NCBI GenBank assembly: GCA_022539475.1
Contig: VCMS01000001.1
Coordinates: forward strand, 62,001 to 126,000
From: Gracilaria domingensis
Taxonomy: Eukaryota; Rhodophyta; Florideophyceae; Gracilariales; Gracilariaceae
DNA length: 64,000 bases
Reading direction: 5' to 3'
Each line of letters opens with the position of its first letter. Position 1 is the first letter of the stretch. Shown piece after piece: positions 20,611 through 30,035 of the stretch. Position numbers and translations under genes: made by a program. The notes under the pieces are model-generated. The model saw nothing but the letters and a program-made list of their open reading frames with translations. It was not told the origin of the DNA and did no database searches.

Positions 20611-21568
20611 TTCGGCGAAACGCAGGGCAAACTCCTCCTTCACTCATCCAGAAGAACCTTGCTAAAAAGCTGAAGTCATGTTTACCGCACGTACAACACA
20701 TCCCATCATCATCAAATGTCATTTAGGCCTCTGCAGTGCAGAGGCCTAAATGACATTTGCAGAGTCTGCACCATCATGTTTTTATGTTTTGAATGGAAAG
20801 ATAAGGCCCTTTGAATTCTGCTACCTTGGGGGGGAAGGATACCATGGTCCTAGAAGTTCACGAGACGCGTCTCGAAGAAGATTTATCGCAGAGAAGAGCT
20901 GAAGAATTGGATTACATAGAGTGCTACCAAGCGCGAAGGTTGTAACTAGTAAGGCTGGAGCCCTTGGTCCTGTCCACTATCAACTTCCGGCATTCTCTCC
21001 ACCGCCAACTTTGCTCTGCTCCCTCTGAGTTGCTGCCCTCTTTGATACCCGCTCCACCCGCCCAGGCAGCAGTTGCCATCAAGTGGTACGACTGTGCGCA
21101 GTTCGGTGTAGTAAGTTGCGCGACACGAGGCGGTCCCTCTGTTCAAGCGCATTTCAAAGAATTCTGATCTGTTTTGCTGTCTCTGGTGTCCGTGATAAAG
21201 CGCTTTCGTTCAGCAACTCTTCCTGCTTCATCTTGGCTGTCATGGTACGAAAAAGTATCAGCTACATGATGCCCGATGTGTCTAGGCTGGTATAGGAGGC
21301 TGTCATGCGCATGTGCGACCCCATTGGTCAAAGGCAGCACGATTTTACGCTTCTCCTGTTAGCGATTGTCACGGCTTCGCTACAGCTCTCATACTGAACT
21401 GGAAAGGATGACGAAGTATCGATCACACCTATTCATAATTGCAACACCGTCTGGAGAAGTTTTCCTTCCACATAACCGTCACTATTATCCCTATCCTTTG
21501 GTGTTTGAGTGTTCCAGGCAGCCACGAACGAAACCACTCATGCATACACCCGTCATGATGCAAAATGC
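20611..21568. other. Intergenic with a perfect palindrome
   Basis: About 1 kb upstream of the AAGAB-like gene and downstream of the first CAP gene. Apart from the 47-bp palindrome nothing recognisable is seen. Confidence 0.5.
20713..20759. repeat. Perfect 47-bp palindrome (23-bp arms, 1-nt centre)
   Basis: The arms 20713-20735 (begins CAAATGTCATTTAGGCC) and 20737-20759 are exact reverse complements around a single G at 20736. It lies about 100 bp upstream of the AAGAB-like start codon. A perfect palindrome this long is not expected by chance. It could be a cruciform, a dimeric factor site, a miniature transposon or a recent fold-back. Confidence 0.9.
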
Positions 21569-23251
21569 TCACATTTTGCTCTCTATATTCTTCCTCATCT
21601 TTTGACAGAGCCTCTTAACCACCTTGTTTGTGCATCGACGTGTTTTATGTCTTGTCAAACAGTGACTGCAACATTTTAGTTTGCAAGCCGTCGGTTGCCT
21701 ATTAGTTGGAACAAAGGCGGTGCAAAGTTTGTCTGTTTGCTCTTCAAGAGAATGCCAGCACCTCTTTCCAAGCTCTAAACAACGGCAAGCTCTGTTGCCG
21801 ATGTGGACTTCCTTCTCTTCTCTCTCACTATTGGTAATTCCTTTCTGCATGGGTTCATCAGCAAAGTCTTCATGCTCATTTTCGGGACCCTGAGGCCTTT
21901 GATCATCCACTTCGTGAGAGCTATGATCTCCACTAGCCCTTGCAGTTTCATCTGTCTCTTGGTCATTCCCTCCTGGCTGCTCCAATTCTTCTCCTTCCGA
22001 AGAGTCCTCCTTTCCGACAAAAAGAGGGTGTCCTGCATTGAGACCACTTTGGTAATCTTCCGCATGTTCATATGAAGGATGGTCTTCATCCACGGAAACG
22101 GCAAAGTCATTGTTTGCACTGTTTTTGGTGGGGATCTGAACAAACCCTTCCGGGCCCTCCACTACATCCATTTCATCTACTCTGGAATCCTCATTGTCGT
22201 AGTCAATAGCTTCCGAGTCGACGTCCGGATTTCGTCGATCTCCTCGCTGAGAGGAGTCCTGTCCCTCATTTTCAATCAAAGCTTCTTCATTTTCGATGCC
22301 ATTATCAATTATGCCGCTGGGTGCGTCATCGTGGTTTTCTTTCTCACCATATTCTGAGTTCGGCGAGTGTTCTTGCGCCTCTTGAGCAATCTCTTCATCA
22401 TCTGAATTCATGTTCCCTCCGTCGACAGTGGCCTCAGTGAGAGAAATAATCTTAGAGTCTGTGGACTGGCTCTTGTCGTCATCTTTGGCGTTCGATGAAT
22501 TCTCTATTGCTTTGTCTGGAATTCCTTGTGCAACTGATTCACACTGAGGATCGTTCCCATTGCCATGTGAAGAGCTCTTCGCAACCACTGAAAAAGTCTG
22601 AACACAGTATACTTGACCATTCTGGGCTTTGAAAAACCCAACCACAACCTCATCGAAGTTGTCCCTCAACATGTTCTCCAGGTGGCCCTGCGAACTCTCC
22701 CATTGCCTTACGCATGAAAATGCAACATCACGTTTCTCATAGTTGTAGGCAATGTTTTCCCCTCCAATTCTGCGATTGCACCCAACTTCATTCGTTGCAG
22801 ACGCCAAATCTTGATGTTTCAGGGTACCAATGCTTGCTAAAGTTGTAGCATAGCGGTTTGCGTTGTGCAATTGTGCCATTGGTCCAGGTTTAAGCATTTT
22901 CTTCTTACCATTTCGTTTCCGAACCTCATTTGTATAGGCGATTGCTTTCATACACCAGCATCTGTTATCTTCTTGATCACATTGTTCCAATTTCCTTCCG
23001 AATTGATTCAAAGAGACTTTCGAGCCTTTGTCGCAACCGTGATCACCGTTCTCATCTAAAACACACATACGATTCTGAGATATTTCGGAGGCAGATACTG
23101 AGAACATCAAATGCATGCACAACATGACTATGAGGAGAGCATGAATCGAAAACCTCAAAGTTTGATGGGGAGCCAACCACCTGTAGACTTCCATATTTAC
23201 TTTTTCTGTTGGTGCTTGCGAGAATCTATCGCCCAAGGTTGCAGAGCACAT
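21569..23251 (-). CDS. Secreted CAP/SCP-domain protein with acidic linker and 10-Cys tail
   Basis: The 560-residue protein has, in order: a signal peptide (hydrophobic core LLIVMLCMHLMFSVSAS), a short Cys-bearing segment, a CAP domain at about residues 100-245, an acidic Asp/Glu/Ser linker of about 220 residues, and a Cys-rich C-terminal module of about 60 residues. The CAP domain shows AIAYTNEVRKRNG, GTLKHQDLASATNEVGC, RIGGENIAYNYE, RQWESSQGHLENML and VYCVQTFSVV, with the His and Glu residues of the family cavity. CAP proteins are extracellular and some bind sterols or lipids. A second ATG at 23194 gives a more usual signal-peptide length and may be the true start. A paralogue lies at 29160-30035. 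Confidence 0.85.
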   Translation of the reverse strand: MCSATLGDRFSQAPTEKVNMEVYRWLAPHQTLRFSIHALLIVMLCMHLMFSVSASEISQNRMCVLDENGDHGCDKGSKVSLNQFGRKLEQCDQEDNRCWCMKAIAYTNEVRKRNGKKKMLKPGPMAQLHNANRYATTLASIGTLKHQDLASATNEVGCNRRIGGENIAYNYEKRDVAFSCVRQWESSQGHLENMLRDNFDEVVVGFFKAQNGQVYCVQTFSVVAKSSSHGNGNDPQCESVAQGIPDKAIENSSNAKDDDKSQSTDSKIISLTEATVDGGNMNSDDEEIAQEAQEHSPNSEYGEKENHDDAPSGIIDNGIENEEALIENEGQDSSQRGDRRNPDVDSEAIDYDNEDSRVDEMDVVEGPEGFVQIPTKNSANNDFAVSVDEDHPSYEHAEDYQSGLNAGHPLFVGKEDSSEGEELEQPGGNDQETDETARASGDHSSHEVDDQRPQGPENEHEDFADEPMQKGITNSEREEKEVHIGNRACRCLELGKRCWHSLEEQTDKLCTAFVPTNRQPTACKLKCCSHCLTRHKTRRCTNKVVKRLCQKMRKNIESKM

Positions 23252-23789
23252 TTTTGTTTGTCACGATTAGTCTTGGTGGCTAGTGGCCCTCACCTTACAA
23301 GCTCTCTTTTGCATACAAATGTCCGTCAATACCCTTGCGTTTATCTGGAACTAAGCCCTTCGATGTGAGTAGCTCGAAGAGTTTTTGATAACGAAAGGAA
23401 GTTAAGTTGAGCGGTTGGTTCCATTGCGTTTTCTCGACGGAACGGGCGATATTAAACAGTTCGGTGATATAAAGTTTAAACAAGGCATGGTTTTATACAA
23501 ACATGAAGAGCTGTTTCAAAAAAGTCCGCTTACCTTGAGGATAAGTTTACAGACTGGAAACCGAAAAACATTCTGTAGAAATCTCGCACTGGCCTCCGCG
23601 ATAGACGGTGAATGTATTCTATATCAGTGCTCTGTTGAGTACCGTTAGTTTATCACTTCCGCCGTCGCGAAATGAAGATGAAACCGGTGGTTTCCAATGA
23701 ATTACATGTTGCCGAATACAAGCACTGTTTGTTCCAAACAGTTTGCAGCCCATTAATGTCCTGTCTCACCTGTGCAAGAAATTCTTAGA
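23252..23789. other. Intergenic, no gene seen
   Basis: Holds the promoter of the first CAP gene and the 3' UTR of the kinase gene. Only short frames. Confidence 0.5.
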
Positions 23790-26700
23790 TTATCCAACAA
23801 GCTTGTCAATGACAGCCACACCGCTATTTGACCTTCGAAAAGCTTCTAGAATTTCGTCATAGAAGCCCCAAACTAGATTTTCCTCCAGATGCCTTGAACT
23901 GTGCTTCTCTCCTCCTGTTTTTCTGAAGCGAACGACACAGCCTCTCCCTTTTGTAGCAAAATCGAAGGATAAAGTTACAAACCGACCGTCTACTCCGGCT
24001 AGTGCAACTCGCAACTTGTTTTCGCCAGGTTTCTTCGCAACAGAGAATCCTCTTTCCTTCATAGTGTTACTCAGCTCGAGAATGCAGGTTCGAGCGTTAT
24101 ACGCCGACTCAAAACGAGCGTCATACCTAGCTGCACCAAACAATCGAGCCAAAAGTCCATGGTTGGCACGACCCGCATATCGCGAATCCGAAGACCTCAC
24201 CTGTCCATCAGTTGTTTCTCTAGCAAGACCATTGGCCAAATTTCCTCTGTTTCCTTGTCGCCATCCTTTACGATGGATTCGCTGCTTCAACGCAGTGAAT
24301 CCTGATTGAGTATCAAGAACTTCGAGACGGGGAAGATCCGGCGTCAAATCTGTCTGAATTCTTCTCTGACCAAAACTGCGTACGAGACGAGGTTCTACGT
24401 CGTCCAATGAAGCACCTGACACAGATGACATGTCGTGGTCCTTTGAGCACTGTGAAGGATGTTCGGAAGTGCCCCTATAATCCGAGAATCTTGAGCTTGA
24501 AAGTTGTCGATGCCCCAAATCAGACTTATTTTGCCGCTTCGGAAGCAACTGCCTTGACCTTCGTTTCTGAGTCGCGCTTACTTCACGTGGGCCGGTGGAT
24601 GATCTAAGGCTGGTGGAGCTCTGTTCATCCACGATATTTTCAATTCTAGATACCACACAAGAGGGCCTACTCTTGGATTCAATGTACGCATCTACAGAAG
24701 CTGTCGAAGACTTGAGATTGGGTGAACATGCGCTTTCAGCAATCAAAGAGCAAGAATTTCTAGAAGGCGTATCCCTAGAATGATGACGAATTCCAGATGA
24801 GCCACTTTCCTCCCTCTTTCGCCCGCATATGTTTACGTTAACAACGCATTTGTCACTCTGATCAATGCTATCGTGTTCTGCTTGAAACGCATCAGGGGTA
24901 TTTCCAGACTGGTGCATTACATCATGTTTTGAGCCATCGGAGGAGCGCCACTCTGTGACCGGTGAGACGCTCATGCTTTTCGCCAGAGAGCTCGACTTCC
25001 GACTGTTGGTTACGGGTTCTGTTAAAGAAGAAATTGAATCACTATCGCTCTCCAACGCTTTTTCCAGTTTGGATGTGTTGGCCACTAGAACCTGATTCCA
25101 AAGCTGATTCAAATCGGTGCATATTGCTTCTGACGGGATTTCAAGCGCGGGTTCTGCGGCTGATGAGCTTGCGAATTGATCAAATGGTTGATTTGTTTGC
25201 AAGTCAAGCATCACACAACGCCCGTCGGCTGCAGACTGGTGCTTCATGGGAGGGTGTTGCGGTTTGGAGCCATATTTTGTTTCATTTTGAGCATACGGAT
25301 TGGGAATCGCTTTCAAACAGTTCTGCTGTTGAATGAAACGATCCGGTATGTCGGAAGTAGGAACTTCATCTTCAACAAGCTCACTACCTGGTATAAGAAC
25401 ATCTTCTATGATTTCTTCCCCAGCCAGTTGTGTCTCCCATGTCAATAATAATGACTGGAACGCCTGAAGTTCATCCCCCGAAAGCCCAGTGCTTCGAGCA
25501 CGATTCTTTGAAAGGGGCATGGCATCCCTTATGATTCTAATTTCCCATACATCGAGAAGACGTAGCATTTCGCGACGCTGCGATGCTGACATAACAGTCT
25601 TCATGAAAGGACTGTTCTGGGATTCATTCCTTTCGAGATGTGCGCCAAGTTCTTTCAGATGGTTGCGAAGACGTTTCAACGAAATAAGCGTTGACTTTTG
25701 CAAAAGAGCTTCTTCGGTAGGGCTCGCAAGATTACGGCTGTATTCATACCATTTGCTCGCGCTGCGCGTCATGCTGATTGTTGTTCGTAGACTCCTGATA
25801 ACGTGCATTGTTTGATCGGTCTCTTCAGATGTCTCCCGATCAGAACGAATGCTAGAAGGCGCGTTCGATAAAGGCAATCTATCCTTGCTTTCACTGATGG
25901 TAGCCAATGAGGCATGAAAGGCGGACCCCGTTGTGCTTATTACACCTCTCATCCTAGCCTGCTCTATACCACCAAGGGAGTGGCACGTGTTTCCGTCTTC
26001 ATGCGGTAAACTGACACCACCGTACGTGACAATTCCTTTGCGAATTAAGGTGTACCGAGTGGAAAATGACATACTTCTGCCTGATTTCATCATTTCGTTC
26101 CGGGCAGTAACCGCCGCAGCCGCTGACACATGCGAAGGGCCAGCGAGACGAGTTTGTGAGGGGTCTGGGAGCTTTAAGTCGAGAAGCTCCAGCGTAAGGC
26201 GTGGAGGCTCTGGAATATCCCGTTTGCGTGCTTTGCTTCGGTTCATGGGTCGCTTCTGGTTGCGTTTTGGTCGCCTTTGTGAGGATATGCGTCCTGCCTT
26301 TGGAGAACAGAATGTAAAAGTAAAGGAAGGGTCTGAGGGCTCGAAATCCACAGCAAACCACGGATGTGTTACTACCTGATTCAGAGAAGCTCTGGCTTCT
26401 GGATCAACGCAGAGTAAGCGCCAAATCAGATCCTTTGCCCCTGAGGAAAGCCAAGGCGGAAACTGAAATTGGCCATGACGAATAGCATCAAAGAGGCAGA
26501 CCAAGTCGGTTTCATCAAAGGGCAAGTAGCCGGCAAGCAGCGCAAAGAGAATTATACCACATGCCCAAGCGTCAACCTTGCGACCATCATACGCAGGGAT
26601 TGCCCGTGATATAATCTCTGGAGCAATGTAATGCGGAGTGCCACATTGCGTTGTGAGAAGCTCAGAGGTTGTGTCTGCACCTTTCATAGAGCTAAGTCCA

Positions 26701-27155
26701 AAATCGGTAATCTTGAGCTTTCCAGACTGTCGATCTATAAGCAAGTTCTCAGGCTTGAGGTCTCTGTGTGTAACTCCCCGTCGATGGCAGTACAGAACAC
26801 CTTCCACAAGCTGCTGAAAGTAGCGACGGGCCGACGGCTCTGGTAAACCTCGCGGTGTATTGGCTATGAGCTCAAAAAGCTCAGGCCCACGAACCAGCTC
26901 CAGGACAACATAGAGCTTGGTCTCGGATGAGAGTACCCCATGCAAAGAAACAATATGAGGATGTTGAAGGGCCTTCATAATGGCGATTTCCCGACGCACG
27001 TTGACCGTGAGGCGATGATGACGAATAAGCGACTTATCCATGATCTTGACAGCATAGTGCTGCCGTGTGATATCGTGGACCGCATGACGTACTTTGCCAA
27101 AGGCTCCCTCGCCGAGCACTTCGAGCAAGGCATAGTCACCTACATGCGCAGTCAT
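23790..27155 (-). CDS. CAMKL-type Ser/Thr protein kinase with C-terminal KA1-like domain
   Basis: The 1121-residue protein has a complete kinase domain at residues 7-270: glycine loop GEGAFGKV, catalytic Lys37 in YAVKIMDK, HRDLKPEN with Asp132, DFG at 151-153, activation loop LLTTQCGTPHY and APE. The pattern fits the SNF1/MARK/CHK1 branch of CAMKL kinases. A disordered Ser-rich middle of about 700 residues follows. The last 110 residues (RTCILELSNTMKERGFSV, then GRFVTLSFDF) resemble a KA1 fold, which in these kinases binds acidic lipids or the kinase domain itself. I see no UBA domain after the kinase and no NAF motif, so SnRK3/CIPK is unlikely. The middle is much longer than in CHK1. Confidence 0.88.
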   Translation of the reverse strand: MTAHVGDYALLEVLGEGAFGKVRHAVHDITRQHYAVKIMDKSLIRHHRLTVNVRREIAIMKALQHPHIVSLHGVLSSETKLYVVLELVRGPELFELIANTPRGLPEPSARRYFQQLVEGVLYCHRRGVTHRDLKPENLLIDRQSGKLKITDFGLSSMKGADTTSELLTTQCGTPHYIAPEIISRAIPAYDGRKVDAWACGIILFALLAGYLPFDETDLVCLFDAIRHGQFQFPPWLSSGAKDLIWRLLCVDPEARASLNQVVTHPWFAVDFEPSDPSFTFTFCSPKAGRISSQRRPKRNQKRPMNRSKARKRDIPEPPRLTLELLDLKLPDPSQTRLAGPSHVSAAAAVTARNEMMKSGRSMSFSTRYTLIRKGIVTYGGVSLPHEDGNTCHSLGGIEQARMRGVISTTGSAFHASLATISESKDRLPLSNAPSSIRSDRETSEETDQTMHVIRSLRTTISMTRSASKWYEYSRNLASPTEEALLQKSTLISLKRLRNHLKELGAHLERNESQNSPFMKTVMSASQRREMLRLLDVWEIRIIRDAMPLSKNRARSTGLSGDELQAFQSLLLTWETQLAGEEIIEDVLIPGSELVEDEVPTSDIPDRFIQQQNCLKAIPNPYAQNETKYGSKPQHPPMKHQSAADGRCVMLDLQTNQPFDQFASSSAAEPALEIPSEAICTDLNQLWNQVLVANTSKLEKALESDSDSISSLTEPVTNSRKSSSLAKSMSVSPVTEWRSSDGSKHDVMHQSGNTPDAFQAEHDSIDQSDKCVVNVNICGRKREESGSSGIRHHSRDTPSRNSCSLIAESACSPNLKSSTASVDAYIESKSRPSCVVSRIENIVDEQSSTSLRSSTGPREVSATQKRRSRQLLPKRQNKSDLGHRQLSSSRFSDYRGTSEHPSQCSKDHDMSSVSGASLDDVEPRLVRSFGQRRIQTDLTPDLPRLEVLDTQSGFTALKQRIHRKGWRQGNRGNLANGLARETTDGQVRSSDSRYAGRANHGLLARLFGAARYDARFESAYNARTCILELSNTMKERGFSVAKKPGENKLRVALAGVDGRFVTLSFDFATKGRGCVVRFRKTGGEKHSSRHLEENLVWGFYDEILEAFRRSNSGVAVIDKLVG

Positions 27156-29159
27156 TGGAGGGAGAGAGGGGGCGAAGCGCGGAGTAGATGTCCGAGGTCA
27201 CGGACAGTGGCAGATGGAGGCGGGGAAGACGACTTAGAGAGGCGCAAGCTTGCGTCAAACATTTGTTGGGTGAATAATTATGATACGCGTGGTAAAGGTA
27301 ACCTTTTAACCTTCCCGTAACGTCTGCCATGCGGCATGGGACGGATGAGCGCTACCAGTTGAGGTTTTGTCCGAGAGCGCCAACAACCGCAAGCGTGAAG
27401 ACGCTTGATGATTGGATGCGACGCTGGAAAGCAGCGCGGCACGTGCACGGTCAGCGCCGTTTCCAAGCTAGTTTCCAAGCGTGGCACAGCGGTCGATCTT
27501 GCAGCGCCCACGTATCAACGCAAAACGCTCTTACCTCAAACGCGCTTGAATTGTGGAGCACTTCGAGACCGTTGATGCATGGCTACAGAAGGACGCACTG
27601 ATCAATCAGCTCCTCGAAATTCTCCACAGAGAGGAACGTCGCAAAAGCAAGCACACGAACGACTTGGTTATCTACCCGTTTAGAACGTTTTTGATTACGT
27701 TATCTGGAGAGATTGCCAGACCTTCGCTTCAATGCCGCTGCTTTGCTTTCTTGCTTGAGACGCGGAAGTTGGCACTCTCCGCCTCTCCGATATGCATTGC
27801 ATAGCCAGTGCAGTAACTAATATTTTACCCACCGCTGCAGAACAAGTTTACAGCTCGCTCCTATGCTGAGTTCATTCTCTGACTCCCTCGCAGGGCTCGT
27901 TATATTGTACCTTCGTAGTTTCGCGTGACCATGAACTTCAATTTCACAGGAGAGAAGCAAGGATTGTGAGATCGACAGCATCAGATGTCTCCTTTTAAAT
28001 TATGTTGAAGACTCTTCACATGGTCATCCTCAACGCTTATGATATCGACGGTATCTCTGTGGCTTTCTTCGAAGAAAGACATCCAGTCCATTCGTCTCCC
28101 AACTCAGGACGCCAAAAAGTGGCCATACATGTTCGTGCACATGTATGATAGATACTGCACCCGTTGTTGCGCACAGAATCGTAGGCCCGCTACGGGTGTC
28201 AGCATGACAATAGCCATCAAGAATTACTCGTTTATCTCAAGTCCAAAACCTCAACGATATGATCCCAGTAACCTCGTGTCTAAGCCGAATTGATGACGAC
28301 AGTACAGCAAACCATCTTCGGGCATAACATCTGCCTACAAGGGCGTTGGTGGCATCCTTTTCTCTACGACGGCGCAAGATATCTGATTTGGATGTCGCGC
28401 TTGGTTGGGACACATCAGAAATTCGACACCAACGTGTTTCACGCTACTATACGCTGGACAATGCAGAAATTGCTCCCTGGAAGGAGGAGCGGAAGAGTAG
28501 TTTTCTCAATTCATCATACCCAACAAGTGTTGCCTGTTGCAGTCAGTATCGCATCATGTATTACATCAGTGAACTTCTCTGGTAGTAATGGAACTATTGC
28601 ACCCGTAAAAGAGAGAGAGAACTTCGGACTGGGCCTCTTAATCTCCCCTCCCTCAGCATAAGAGTTTTGCCCTTCAAGCCTTCGTAGATCTGTACAACGA
28701 TCATCGTGATGATGGCAGTGTAGGGCTCTACACTAACAAGAATGGCCCGGCAACAATGTCATATGTCAAAATGATGTAGCTATGAAGCATCCACTCGTCC
28801 GCTACGAGACATTTTCCTCCTCCTAATTGCTACATGGATGATATTCGTTACCCAGTGACTTCTTGCACGAGAGAGTCTCGCTTTTTCTGGTGAAACAATG
28901 CTCTAGCAGAGACGCTCAGCAGCAATTAGACCATCTTACCAAGAGAGACAGGAGTTTTCTTGAGACTAGTAGAGAAGGTGGCATCAAGCCATTTTATTGA
29001 TCAGAATATGATATCGTAATCTGTATTGACAAAGTGTGAATTCAAATACCAAAATGAGACACCAGATCATACGTATGATCATACTGTATGATCTTTTGTG
29101 TATGCTACTTAGATTTTTGCGGATTCCTGTACAGAGACTTGTTCTCCAGAATTGAGATA
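27156..29159. other. Intergenic, no gene seen
   Basis: About 2 kb between the kinase head and the second CAP gene. A few frames of 80-120 codons overlap on both strands without family motifs. A short repeated ATGATCATAC element with inverted symmetry lies near 29075-29095. Confidence 0.45.
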
Positions 29160-30035
29160 TTAACAAACGTTTCGAATTCTGGAGCTTTGACAAACTACAT
29201 CGCTTGGATTTCTCGAGCAGAAGTCACAGCACGATGAAATACAACCAGCTCCTTGGCGCCTGTAGCTTGTTCCTCTTGCGCAAACTCCCCCAGTCGAGGC
29301 AGCAATTCCAGTCGTGCAACTCCGAGAGTAGTACAGACATACGCATGAATTCCTGCCGTTGTTGCCTCCACTGCTACTCGCAGTGTTGGAGGAACCCGTG
29401 GGGGCGAACGAGGTGCTTTGAGTACTCGCTGATGATCCTGTGATCGATCCACATCCAGAGTCATTCGCGCTACCAGGAGCAGCATTCGAGAGGTACGAAA
29501 AAGTCTGTACACAAAACACACTGCCATCACTCTTGAAGTAAAGTCCAAGAACAACTTGTTCAAAATTATCCGTCACCAAGTTCTGGTAATGCCCTGGGGA
29601 GTTGATCCACTGGTCAACACACGCAGCAGCTGCGTTCGCTTGGTCATAATTGAACGCTAGATTCTCTCCCCCAATCCAGCGCATGCAGCGAACTTCGTTC
29701 GTCACAGACCTCAAGTCCTGGTGGTATAAGTCATGCCTAGAGGCAAGTTCAGAGGCAAAGTTCATGGCGTTGTTCAATTGCGGCTGGGGCCCCAAGGTAA
29801 GCGCATTCTTACCTTTGCTGCGACGGACGTCATTCACTAGCCTTAATGCTTCATTGTTCCAGCATAGAATATCTGTCTGACTGCAAGACGATGATCGAAG
29901 CGTCGTGGGAATGGATTTCAAACCCACGCAGTTTTTCTTTCCATCAGCGTCAGTTACACAGTTTTGATGCGGTACATTTGCACCGATTGAACAAGCAAAT
30001 GTTACTATGAGAGAGAGAGTCACGAGGAGGGTCAT
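29160..30035 (-). CDS. Secreted CAP/SCP-domain protein with 10-Cys tail
   Basis: The 291-residue protein starts at ATG with a clean signal peptide (MTLLVTLSLIVTFACSIGA). The CAP domain spans about residues 55-190: ALRLVNDVRRSKG, DLYHQDLRSVTNEVRC, WIGGENLAFNYD, DQWINSPGHYQNLV and VFCVQTFSYLSN. A Ser/Thr/Gly linker of about 40 residues leads to a C-terminal module with ten cysteines at exactly the spacing seen in the larger CAP paralogue at 21569. It lacks that protein's acidic linker. It is probably exported to the cell wall or apoplast; family members bind lipids or act in defence. The kinase gene lies between the two paralogues. Confidence 0.88.
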   Translation of the reverse strand: MTLLVTLSLIVTFACSIGANVPHQNCVTDADGKKNCVGLKSIPTTLRSSSCSQTDILCWNNEALRLVNDVRRSKGKNALTLGPQPQLNNAMNFASELASRHDLYHQDLRSVTNEVRCMRWIGGENLAFNYDQANAAAACVDQWINSPGHYQNLVTDNFEQVVLGLYFKSDGSVFCVQTFSYLSNAAPGSANDSGCGSITGSSASTQSTSFAPTGSSNTASSSGGNNGRNSCVCLYYSRSCTTGIAASTGGVCARGTSYRRQGAGCISSCCDFCSRNPSDVVCQSSRIRNVC

